Shown here piece after piece: positions 1 through 6,161 of a stretch of DNA of 9,295 bases; position 1 is the stretch's first letter, and each line of letters begins with the position of its first letter. The position numbers and the translations under genes were made by a program. Below the pieces are notes generated by a model. It was not told the DNA's origin, did not search any database, and saw nothing but the letters and a program-made list of their open reading frames with translations. The DNA is from Pseudomonadota bacterium (GTDB taxonomy: Bacteria; Pseudomonadota; Gammaproteobacteria; Xanthomonadales; Xanthomonadaceae), in the NCBI GenBank assembly GCA_023399815.1, contig JAEWOJ010000023.1:1-9295 (forward strand), written 5' to 3'.

Positions 1-1
1 G

Positions 2-1120
2 CCCGACACCGTCGGCACCGGCGGCGACAGCCACACCCGCTTCCCGATCGGCATCTCGTTCCCGGCCGGCTCCGGCCTGGTCGCCTTCGCCGCCGCCACC
101 GGCGTGATGCCGCTGGACATGCCCGAATCGGTGCTGGTGCGCTTCAAGGGCCAGCTGCAGCCGGGCGTGACCCTGCGCGACCTGGTCAACGCGATCCCGC
201 TGTACGCGATCAAGCAGGGCCTGCTGACCGTGGCCAAGGCCGGCAAGAAGAACGTGTTCTCCGGCCGCATCCTGGAAATCGAAGGCCTGCCGGACCTGAA
301 GGTGGAACAGGCGTTCGAGCTGTCCGACGCCTCGGCCGAGCGCTCGGCCGCCGGCTGCAGCGTGCGCCTGAACAAGGAGCCGATCATCGAGTACCTCAAC
401 AGCAACATCGTGCTGTTGAAGAACATGATCGCCGAGGGCTATGCCGACGCCCGTTCGCTGGCGCGCCGCATCGAGAAGATGGAAGCGTGGCTGGCCGACC
501 CGCAGCTGCTGGAGCCCGATGCCGACGCCGAGTACGCCGCGGTCATCGAGATCGACCTGGCCGACGTGCACGAGCCCATCGTGGCCTGCCCGAACGACCC
601 GGACGACGTGAAGACCCTGTCCGAAGTGGCCGGCGCGCAGATCGACGAAGTGTTCATCGGTTCGTGCATGACCAACATCGGCCACTTCCGCGCCGCCGCC
701 AAGCTGCTGGAAGGCAAGCGCGACCTGCCCACGCGCCTGTGGATCGCGCCGCCGACCAAGATGGACGCCAGCGAGCTGACCAAGGAAGGCCACTACGGCA
801 CCTTCGGCAACGCCGGCGCGCGCACCGAGATGCCCGGCTGCTCGCTGTGCATGGGCAACCAGGCGCAGATCCGCGAAGGCTCCACCGCGATGTCGACCTC
901 GACCCGCAACTTCCCCAATCGCCTGGGCCGCAACACCAACGTGTACCTGGGCTCGGCGGAACTGGCGGCGATCTGTGCGCGCCTGGGCCGCATCCCGAGC
1001 AAGGAGGAGTACATGGCCGACATCGGTGTGATCAACGCCAACGGCGACACCATCTACCGCTACATGAACTTCGACCAGATCGAGGAATACCGCGAAGTCG
1101 CCGACACCGTCGCCGCCTGA
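2..1120 (+). CDS. acnB: Aconitate hydratase B (aconitase B), 3' part; 5' end outside window
   Basis: AcnB isomerises citrate to isocitrate through cis-aconitate in the TCA cycle, using a [4Fe-4S] cluster in the cytoplasm. The reading frame is open from base 2 and has no start in the window, so this is the last 372 residues of a protein usually about 865 long. The visible part begins in the conserved stretch GDSHTRFPIGISFPAGSG. The three cluster cysteines are present: C222 in GSCMTN and C280/C283 in PGCSLCMGN (fragment numbering), matching E. coli C710, C769 and C772. The substrate-binding segment STSTRNFPNRLG and the AcnB-type C-terminus follow. Downstream lies a strong hairpin, suggesting the transcript ends here. 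No frameshift or missing key residue is visible. In other bacteria apo-AcnB also binds mRNA; nothing here tests that. Confidence 0.97.
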   Translation, partial: PDTVGTGGDSHTRFPIGISFPAGSGLVAFAAATGVMPLDMPESVLVRFKGQLQPGVTLRDLVNAIPLYAIKQGLLTVAKAGKKNVFSGRILEIEGLPDLKVEQAFELSDASAERSAAGCSVRLNKEPIIEYLNSNIVLLKNMIAEGYADARSLARRIEKMEAWLADPQLLEPDADAEYAAVIEIDLADVHEPIVACPNDPDDVKTLSEVAGAQIDEVFIGSCMTNIGHFRAAAKLLEGKRDLPTRLWIAPPTKMDASELTKEGHYGTFGNAGARTEMPGCSLCMGNQAQIREGSTAMSTSTRNFPNRLGRNTNVYLGSAELAAICARLGRIPSKEEYMADIGVINANGDTIYRYMNFDQIEEYREVADTVAA

Positions 1121-1136
1121 TCCACGGCAGCCGTTG

Positions 1137-1172
1137 AACGACGAAGCCCGGCGCATGCCGGGCTTCGTCGTT
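1137..1172 (+). terminator. Rho-independent-like terminator of acnB
   Basis: A perfect 16-bp stem (arms 1137-1152 and 1157-1172) closes on the four-base loop GCAT, starting 16 bases after the acnB stop. The T-run after it is short (TTT, 1171-1173) and then GC-rich, so termination may be weaker than in a classical site. It should still separate acnB from the next gene on the same strand. Confidence 0.75.
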
Positions 1173-1247
1173 TCCGCCGCCACTGCCACGTCCGATACCG
1201 GCGAGCGCGGCGCGCGCCTGCCGGCCAATCTCCGCACTCCATCACCC

Positions 1248-1252
1248 AGGAG
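1248..1252 (+). promoter_or_regulatory. Ribosome binding site of the SDR gene
   Basis: AGGAG lies six bases before the ATG at 1259. It is a strong Shine-Dalgarno match and fixes that start. Confidence 0.75.
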
Positions 1253-1258
1253 CAGGAC

Positions 1259-2026
1259 ATGAAGGCATTGCACGGCAGGACCATATTGATCACCGGCGCC
1301 AGTTCCGGCATCGGCCATGCGGCGGCGCTGTTGTTCGCCGCCGAGGGCGCGCGCGTGGTCCTCGGCGCGCGGCGCGGCGACAGGCTGGAAGCGCTGTCGT
1401 CGCGGATCCGGGCCGAAGGCGGCTCGGCCACCTGGCTGGCCGGCGACGTGCGCGACGAGGCCTATGCGCAGGCGCTGGTGCGCCATGCCGAGGAGGCCTA
1501 TGGCCCCCTCGACGCGGCATTCAACAACGCGGGCGCGCTGGGGCCGCTGCGGCCCACGCCCGACGTCGAACGGGACGACTGGCAGGATGCGCTGGACGTC
1601 AACCTGACCGGCGCCTTCCTGGGGGCCAAGCACCAGATCCCGTCGCTGCTGCGCGGCGGCGGTGGCGGCAGCCTGGTGTTCACCTCGACCTTCGTCGGCC
1701 ACACCGCCGGTTTCCCGTGCACGGCCGCCTACGCGGCGAGCAAGGCCGGCGTCATCGGCCTGGTGCAGTCGCTGGCGGCCGAGTTCGGGCCGGCCGGCCT
1801 GCGGGTCAACGCCCTGCTGCCCGGCGGCACCGACACGCCGATGGCGCGCGAGATGAATCCCGATGAGGCTGCGCTGGGCGCGGTGGCGCGCCTGCATGCG
1901 TTGCGGCGGCTGGCCCGGCCGGAGGAAATCGCGGCCGCGGCATTGTTCCTGGTGTCGCCGGCGTCTTCGTTCGTCACCGGCACCGCGATGCGGGTCGACG
2001 GCGGGGTGTCGATCCAGCGCGGTTGA
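1259..2026 (+). CDS. Short-chain dehydrogenase/reductase (SDR) oxidoreductase, substrate unknown
   Basis: A 255-residue classical SDR, probably an NAD(P)-dependent cytoplasmic oxidoreductase of the FabG/glucose-1-dehydrogenase-like group. The dinucleotide motif TGASSGIG is at residues 12-19, D63-V64 at the adenine pocket, NNAG at 89-92, the structural Asn at N115, and the active-site YAASK at 158-162. The C-terminus has the usual PEEIA and FVTGTAMRVDGG segments. R38-R39 after the second beta strand would suit an NADP(H) phosphate, which is an inference. The catalytic Ser/Thr is in FTSTFVG (S143 or T144), one or two residues further from the Tyr than the usual 13. A five-glycine run (133-137) precedes it. 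The ATG is supported by AGGAG. It stands alone between the acnB terminator and the convergent regA, so context gives no substrate. Confidence 0.92.
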   Translation: MKALHGRTILITGASSGIGHAAALLFAAEGARVVLGARRGDRLEALSSRIRAEGGSATWLAGDVRDEAYAQALVRHAEEAYGPLDAAFNNAGALGPLRPTPDVERDDWQDALDVNLTGAFLGAKHQIPSLLRGGGGGSLVFTSTFVGHTAGFPCTAAYAASKAGVIGLVQSLAAEFGPAGLRVNALLPGGTDTPMAREMNPDEAALGAVARLHALRRLARPEEIAAAALFLVSPASSFVTGTAMRVDGGVSIQRG

Positions 2027-2042
2027 GCGGAGCGCTTCGCGA

Positions 2043-2076
2043 CGGCACCCGTCCGCGTTGGAGCGGCGGTGTGCCG
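2043..2076. terminator. Possible hairpin between convergent SDR gene and regA
   Basis: The 50-bp gap between the two convergent stops holds an imperfect GC-rich hairpin. The outer arms are CGGCAC (2043-2048) and GTGCCG (2071-2076). The inner arms are CCGC (2053-2056) and GCGG (2063-2066), separated by internal loops. There is no T-run on either strand, so a terminator role is only a guess. Confidence 0.25.
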
Positions 2077-2643
2077 TCAGCGGATCGGATCGCGCTCCGG
2101 GCTGGGGCGCTTGGTGAGCTTGCGCTGCAGCGAGCGCCGGTGCATGCCGAGCAGGCGCGCGGCGGCCGAGACGTTGCCGCCGGTCTCGTGCAGCGCCTGC
2201 TGGATGTGTTCCCACTGCAGGCGGCTGATCGGCGTCATCGCATCGGGAGGCTCCACTTCCTCGTGCTCGCCGCCATCCTCGGCCGCCTCGCCCAGCGCGC
2301 GCAGGATCATCGACACGGTGGCCGGCTTGGGCAGGTAGTCGTCGGCGCCGAGCTTGATCGCCTCCACCGCGGTGGCGATCGAGGCGTAGCCGGTGACCAG
2401 CAGGATGCGCATGTCCGCGCGCAGTTCGCGCAGCGGCTGGATCAGCGCCAGGCCGGATTCGCTGCCCAGTTTCAGGTCGACCAGGGCGAAGGCCGGCGGC
2501 GACTGCCTGGCCTGGTCCAGCGCGCCGGCGATGTCGGGGGCGGTGACGGTCTCGATCTCGCGGCGGGCCAGGCTGCGCTGCAGGGTGCGCAGGTACAGCG
2601 GATCGTCGTCGACCAGCAGGCCGTGGGTGGGCAGGGCAGTCAT
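2077..2643 (-). CDS. regA: RegA/PrrA/ActR-family redox response regulator
   Basis: A 188-residue response regulator, the expected partner of the histidine kinase encoded just upstream. The receiver domain spans about residues 7-118, with the acidic pocket D12-D14, phospho-acceptor D56 (VDLKLG), T84 and K106. The segment TGYASIATAVEAIKLGADDY is typical of the RegA/PrrA/ActR/RoxR family. After an acidic linker (119-135) comes a Fis-type helix-turn-helix ending in GMHRRSLQRKL (166-176), the DNA-recognition signature of the family. In other proteobacteria these regulators control respiration, carbon and nitrogen fixation or photosynthesis in response to redox state. The start ATG overlaps the regB stop as ATGA (2640-2643), implying translational coupling. 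No separate Shine-Dalgarno site is needed or obvious. The target genes in this organism are not visible. Confidence 0.93.
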   Translation of the reverse strand: MTALPTHGLLVDDDPLYLRTLQRSLARREIETVTAPDIAGALDQARQSPPAFALVDLKLGSESGLALIQPLRELRADMRILLVTGYASIATAVEAIKLGADDYLPKPATVSMILRALGEAAEDGGEHEEVEPPDAMTPISRLQWEHIQQALHETGGNVSAAARLLGMHRRSLQRKLTKRPSPERDPIR

Positions 2644-3866
2644 GCGTTGGCTTCCAGGTGGGCTAGTGGCAGGCGGAAGCCGACGCGCGCGCCACGACCT
2701 TCGGCCGGGCGCATCCACAATTCGCCATGCAGCCGCTCGATGGTGGCGTGCGACAGCGCCAGGCCCACGCCCATGCCGTCGGTCTTGCCGCTGTTGAACA
2801 GGGTACCCGGCAACGCGGCGTGGTTGGCGTTGAAGCCGGGGCCGTAGTCGCGCACCTCGCCGTAGAGCTGGTCGTCGCGCACGCGGATATCGAGGTCCAC
2901 CTGCGCCTGCCCGGCCTGTTCGCCGGCGTCGGCGGCATTGTTCAGCAGCACCTGCAGCAGGTGGCCGACGCCGGGGTCCAGCGCCATCTGCAGCGGCGCA
3001 TCGGCGTTGCGGCGCAGCTGCACGGTCGGGCGCACCAGCCGCCACTGCTCCAGCACGTTGCCGATCGAGACGCGCGCGCGGCTGTGTGCGCCTTCGGCCG
3101 GCGCCGCCAGCGCCAGCACCCGCTCGCGGCACTGCACCAGCAGCCCGCGCAGGGTGTCCAGGTCCTCGCGCATTTCCGGCGTGCCGGCGCACTGCTCGGC
3201 GATGTCGTCGGCCAGCAGGGTCATGGTCGCCAGCGGCGTGTTGAGTTCGTGCGCCACCGAGGCGGCATGGGTGGCCAGCGCGACGATGCCCTCGTTGCGG
3301 ACGAAGCGCTCGCGCAGCAGCGCCAGCTGGTTCTCGCGCTCGCGCAGCTGCGCCGCCAGCCGGGTGGAGAACACCAGCACCACCACGCTGGACAGCAGGA
3401 AGTTGGCGGCCGTGCCCCACAGGTGCAGCGACATCGAGTCGACGTGGCCGCCGTGCAGCGGCCGTCCGAACACGGCGCTGACCGCGTAGCCGGCCACGCA
3501 GGCCGCGGCCACCGCGTGGGTCCAGCGCAGGGGCAGGGCCAGGGCGGCCAGCGCGATCAGGATCAGGAACAGCGAGCCGAACGGATTGGCGATGCCGCCG
3601 CTCCAGCCGACCATCCAGGTCAGCACGACGACGTCGACCAGGATGTGGCCGAAGGCGGTGAGCGGGGCCGGGTCGCTGTCGCGCACGCGCAGCTGCACGT
3701 ACAGGTTGAACAGCGCCAGCACGCACACGCCGCTCCACAGCGGCAGCAGCGGCAGGTCCAGGCCCAGCAGCAGGGTGGCGACGAGGATGGTGGCGGCCTG
3801 GCCGGCGGTGGCCAGCCAGCGCAGGCTGCACAGGGTGCGAAGGAACGAGGTATCCGGAAAGTCCAT
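2640..3866 (-). CDS. regB: RegB/PrrB/ActS-family redox-sensing histidine kinase
   Basis: A membrane sensor kinase expected to phosphorylate RegA. From the ATG at 3866 it has 408 residues: about six membrane segments (residues 20-170), a short coiled linker, then DHp and ATPase domains. GGIANPF (90-96) matches the GGxxNPF quinone-site heptapeptide of RegB. The H-box is VAHELNTPLATM with H206. C246 follows exactly 40 residues later, the spacing of H225 and redox-active C265 in Rhodobacter capsulatus RegB. The N-box has N309/N310, G1 is DYGPGF (340-345) and G2 is GMGVGLALS (364-372). The family homology begins at LRTLCSLRWLATAGQ, nine residues in. An upstream in-frame ATG at 3911 would add 15 unconserved residues and leave only 26-35 bp to ispG, so I prefer 3866. 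Neither start has a clear Shine-Dalgarno site. Confidence 0.92.
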   Translation of the reverse strand: MDFPDTSFLRTLCSLRWLATAGQAATILVATLLLGLDLPLLPLWSGVCVLALFNLYVQLRVRDSDPAPLTAFGHILVDVVVLTWMVGWSGGIANPFGSLFLILIALAALALPLRWTHAVAAACVAGYAVSAVFGRPLHGGHVDSMSLHLWGTAANFLLSSVVVLVFSTRLAAQLRERENQLALLRERFVRNEGIVALATHAASVAHELNTPLATMTLLADDIAEQCAGTPEMREDLDTLRGLLVQCRERVLALAAPAEGAHSRARVSIGNVLEQWRLVRPTVQLRRNADAPLQMALDPGVGHLLQVLLNNAADAGEQAGQAQVDLDIRVRDDQLYGEVRDYGPGFNANHAALPGTLFNSGKTDGMGVGLALSHATIERLHGELWMRPAEGRGARVGFRLPLAHLEANA

Positions 3867-3946
3867 GCGGCCATCGTAATGCGTCCGCGGCGGCCATCGC
3901 GAAAGGTTCATGCGATGGGCGGAGGCGGCGCGCTAAAATGCGCGCC
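3867..3946. promoter_or_regulatory. Divergent regB-ispG promoter region with possible operator half-sites
   Basis: About 80 bp separate the preferred starts. On the plus strand TAAAAT (3934-3939) ends seven bases before the ispG ATG at 3947. On the minus strand TACGAT (3878-3873) ends six bases before the regB ATG. Both could be -10 elements for transcripts with almost no leader. No convincing -35 box is seen for either. GCGGCCATCG occurs twice as a direct repeat 23 bp apart (3867-3876 and 3890-3899). CCATCGC (3894-3900) forms a perfect 7-bp dyad with GCGATGG (3912-3918). A role as operator is inferred. Confidence 0.45.
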
Positions 3947-5212
3947 ATGCACGACGCCGTCACCCGCCCGACCCCGCCCGCCGACGCCATCGCCTGGCCC
4001 CGCCGCATCACCCACGCCGTGGACATCGGCGGCGTGAAGGTGGGAGGCGGCCATCCCGTGGTCGTCCAGTCGATGACCAACACCGATACCGCCGATGTCG
4101 CCGCCAGCGTCAGGCAGGTGGCCGAGCTGTGGCGCGCCGGCTCGGAGATGGTGCGGCTGACCGTCAACAACGCCGAATCGGCCGCGGCCATCCCGCGCAT
4201 CGTCGAGAAGCTGCGGATGATGGGCATCGACGTGCCGCTGATCGGCGATTTCCACTACAACGGCCACCAGCTGCTCGGCGCCGAGCCGGCCTGCGCGCAG
4301 GCGCTGGCCAAGTACCGCATCAACCCGGGCAACGTCGGCTTCGGCAAGAAGAAGGACACCCAGTTCGCGCAGCTGATCGAGTTCGCCATCCGCTACGACA
4401 AGCCGGTGCGCATCGGCGCCAACTGGGGCTCGCTGGACCAGGCCCTGGCGGCGAAGCTGATGGACGAGAACAGCCAGCGCGAGCAGCCTTGGGACGCCGG
4501 CCGCGTGCTGCGCGAGGCGCTGATCCGCTCGGCGCTGGATTCGGCCGAAACCGCCGTGGAGCTGGGCCTGCCGCGCGAGCGCATCGTGCTCTCGGCCAAG
4601 GTCAGCGGCGTGCAGGAACTGATCGCGGTCTACCGCGACCTGGCCAGCCGTTCCGATTTCGCGCTGCACCTGGGCCTGACCGAGGCCGGCATCGGCAGCA
4701 AGGGCATCGTCGCCTCGGCGGCGGCGCTGGCGGTGCTGCTGCAGGAAGGCATCGGCGACACCATCCGCATCTCGCTCACGCCCGAGCCGGGCCAGCCGCG
4801 CACGCAGGAAGTCATCGTCGCCCAGGAACTGCTGCAGACCACCGGGCAGCGTGCGTTCACGCCGATGGTCACGGCCTGTCCGGGCTGCGGCCGCACCACC
4901 TCCGAGTTCTTCCAGGAACTGGCCAAGGTGGTGCAGAACCACGTGCGCGAGAAGATGCCGGTCTGGCGCGTCAGCCATCCGGGCGCGGAGAACATGACGC
5001 TGGCGGTGATGGGCTGCATCGTCAACGGCCCGGGCGAATCGCGCCATGCCAACATCGGCATCTCGCTGCCCGGCACCGGCGAGACGCCGGCCGCGCCGGT
5101 GTTCGTCGACGGCGAGAAGAAGGTGACGTTGCGTGGCGAGAACATCGCGCAGGAGTTCGTGGCGCTGATCGACGATTACGTCGAGAACCGCTATGCGCGC
5201 CACGCCGGCTGA
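3947..5212 (+). CDS. ispG: 4-hydroxy-3-methylbut-2-en-1-yl diphosphate synthase (IspG/GcpE)
   Basis: IspG reductively opens 2-C-methyl-D-erythritol 2,4-cyclodiphosphate to HMBPP, the penultimate step of the MEP isoprenoid pathway. It is cytoplasmic and takes electrons from flavodoxin or ferredoxin. The protein has 421 residues from this ATG. The N-terminal TIM-barrel half is marked by VVVQSMTNTDTADV, LIGDFHYNGH and NPGNVGFGKK. The C-terminal [4Fe-4S] half has CPGCGRT (C311, C314) and GCIVNGPGE (C357, catalytic E364), matching the three cluster cysteines and glutamate of the E. coli enzyme. It is longer than the 372-residue E. coli protein, as in the longer proteobacterial IspG type. An in-frame ATG at 3938 would add MRA, but it overlaps the TAAAAT hexamer, and the MHDAVTRP start resembles Xanthomonas IspG as I recall it. 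The 3' end overlaps the PAP2 gene by 20 bases. Confidence 0.96.
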   Translation: MHDAVTRPTPPADAIAWPRRITHAVDIGGVKVGGGHPVVVQSMTNTDTADVAASVRQVAELWRAGSEMVRLTVNNAESAAAIPRIVEKLRMMGIDVPLIGDFHYNGHQLLGAEPACAQALAKYRINPGNVGFGKKKDTQFAQLIEFAIRYDKPVRIGANWGSLDQALAAKLMDENSQREQPWDAGRVLREALIRSALDSAETAVELGLPRERIVLSAKVSGVQELIAVYRDLASRSDFALHLGLTEAGIGSKGIVASAAALAVLLQEGIGDTIRISLTPEPGQPRTQEVIVAQELLQTTGQRAFTPMVTACPGCGRTTSEFFQELAKVVQNHVREKMPVWRVSHPGAENMTLAVMGCIVNGPGESRHANIGISLPGTGETPAAPVFVDGEKKVTLRGENIAQEFVALIDDYVENRYARHAG

Positions 5213-5891
5213 GTCCCGCCGCGAAGCCGCCGGCCTGCGGCAATGGCTCGCGCACAACGCATGGCGCATCGTCGTGCTGTTCGTCTGCCTGCTGCTGCCG
5301 CTGGCCGGGTTCGTGACCCTGGCCGACGAGATCCACGAAGCCGAAACGCTGCACTTCGACCTGGCCCTGCTGTGGCACATGCACGGCCTTGCCTCGCCCG
5401 CGGCCGATGCCTTCTTCGTGCTGGTGTCCCGGCTGGGTTACCAGTGGGGCGTGATTCCGCTGGACCTGCTGCTGGTGGCCGCGCTCGCCTGCTGGCGGCG
5501 CTGGCGCGATGCGGTGTTCGCCGCCATCGCCTGCGCCGGTTCGGCGCTGTTGAACGTGGGCAGCAAGCAGCTGTTCCAGCGCCAGCGTCCCGGCCTGTGG
5601 GAATCGATTGCGCCGGAAAGCACCTTCAGTTTCCCCAGCGGGCACGCGATGGGATCGATGACGCTGGCCGCCACTGCGGTGTTCCTGGCCTGGCACACGC
5701 GCTGGCGCTGGCCGGTGCTCGTGGCCGCCATCGCCTTCGTGCCGTGCGTCGGGCTGTCGCGCGTCCATCTGGGCGTGCATTACCCTTCCGACATCCTGGG
5801 CGGCTGGTGCGCGGCGCTGGCATGGGTGACCGGCGTGCACGTGCTGATGTTCCGCCATCGCTGGTCGCCACCGGTTTCGGGGAAACCCTAG
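5193..5891 (+). CDS. PAP2-family membrane phosphatase (PgpB/BcrC-like)
   Basis: A 232-residue integral membrane phosphatase of the PAP2 superfamily, likely acting on a lipid phosphate or pyrophosphate such as undecaprenyl pyrophosphate or phosphatidylglycerophosphate. All three catalytic motifs are intact: K-x6-RP at K125-P133, PSGH at 148-151, and SR-x5-H-x3-D with S189, R190, H196 and D200. H151 would be the general acid and H196 the nucleophile. About six hydrophobic segments are seen, the first at residues 26-44, followed by the short polar loop DEIHEAETLHFD common in this group. The ATG lies inside the 3' end of ispG (20-base overlap, different frame), which suggests co-transcription and translational coupling. 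The precise substrate cannot be read from the sequence. No clear terminator follows the TAG stop. Confidence 0.9.
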   Translation: MRATPAESRREAAGLRQWLAHNAWRIVVLFVCLLLPLAGFVTLADEIHEAETLHFDLALLWHMHGLASPAADAFFVLVSRLGYQWGVIPLDLLLVAALACWRRWRDAVFAAIACAGSALLNVGSKQLFQRQRPGLWESIAPESTFSFPSGHAMGSMTLAATAVFLAWHTRWRWPVLVAAIAFVPCVGLSRVHLGVHYPSDILGGWCAALAWVTGVHVLMFRHRWSPPVSGKP

Positions 5892-6046
5892 TTGCGGACA
5901 AGGGTTGCGCTGATGGCTGCGCATCGCCCGCGCATACAACGTGTCGTGGCCGGTCGAACGGCGTCATCGGGGCTGGATCGCACGCGGGCAGTCGAACTGG
6001 AACCACATGTTCGACAAGCGTCTCGGAGACTGGCCTCGTTCTGATC

Positions 6047-6052
6047 GATAAT
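6047..6052 (+). promoter_or_regulatory. Candidate -10 box for the GacA-type gene
   Basis: GATAAT matches the sigma-70 -10 consensus at five of six positions, in an otherwise GC-rich stretch. No good -35 hexamer sits 16-18 bases upstream. If used, it would give a leader of roughly 105 bases containing the hairpins at 6069-6113. Confidence 0.25.
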
Positions 6053-6068
6053 GCGCAGGGCCTGCGCC

Positions 6069-6113
6069 ATGCCGGGCGATGGATTCATCGACCGGCATCC
6101 GCGAAGCGGATGC
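6069..6113 (+). promoter_or_regulatory. Two overlapping, mutually exclusive hairpins in the leader
   Basis: Hairpin A pairs ATGCCGG (6069-6075) with CCGGCAT (6092-6098). After one G-A mismatch it continues with CGATG (6077-6081) and CATCG (6086-6090) around the loop GATT. Hairpin B pairs GCATCCGC (6095-6102) with GCGGATGC (6106-6113) around GAA. Bases 6095-6098 belong to both, so the full stems cannot coexist. No T-run follows either, so any role would be in translation, RNA stability or protein binding, not intrinsic termination. Confidence 0.4.
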
Positions 6114-6144
6114 AATGGCGGGCCGCGGCTGTCACCTGTCTGCT

Positions 6145-6155
6145 GGGGGAGGGAG
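6145..6155 (+). promoter_or_regulatory. Ribosome binding site fixing the GTG start
   Basis: The purine-rich stretch GGGGGAGGGAG ends six bases before the GTG at 6162. It supports that start over the ATG at 6051, which lies far upstream of the conserved receiver domain. Confidence 0.75.
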
Positions 6156-6161
6156 CGTATC

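Larger units (their letters stand above)
5892..6161 (+). other. 270-bp intergenic region ahead of the GacA-type regulator
   Basis: I find no convincing gene here. The frame of the downstream regulator stays open back to an ATG at 6051, but the extra 37 residues do not resemble a receiver domain. The region holds a weak -10 candidate (6047-6052), two overlapping hairpins (6069-6113) and a strong Shine-Dalgarno site. Bases 5892-6040 show nothing I can name. Confidence 0.6.

Noticed and set aside
2727..4037. Long open frame on the plus strand opposite regB (about 436 codons)
   Set aside because: It is His/Gln/Arg/Gly-rich with no recognisable domain, and lies opposite a complete kinase with all motifs. 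Long shadow frames are expected at this GC content.
2644..4227. Possible fusion of a long N-terminal extension to regA, since the regA frame stays open upstream to 4227
   Set aside because: The upstream part is an off-frame reading of ispG and regB. RegA is complete from the ATG at 2643, and the ATGA overlap with regB explains its start.
3908..5380. Long open frame on the minus strand opposite ispG (about 490 codons)
   Set aside because: The composition is Arg/Gly/Ala/His-biased and low in motif content, and ispG is intact on the other strand. It is a shadow of ispG.
6051..6161. ATG at 6051 as the start of the GacA-type regulator
   Set aside because: It would add 37 unconserved residues before the receiver domain. 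The GTG at 6162 has a strong Shine-Dalgarno site and gives the usual family length.
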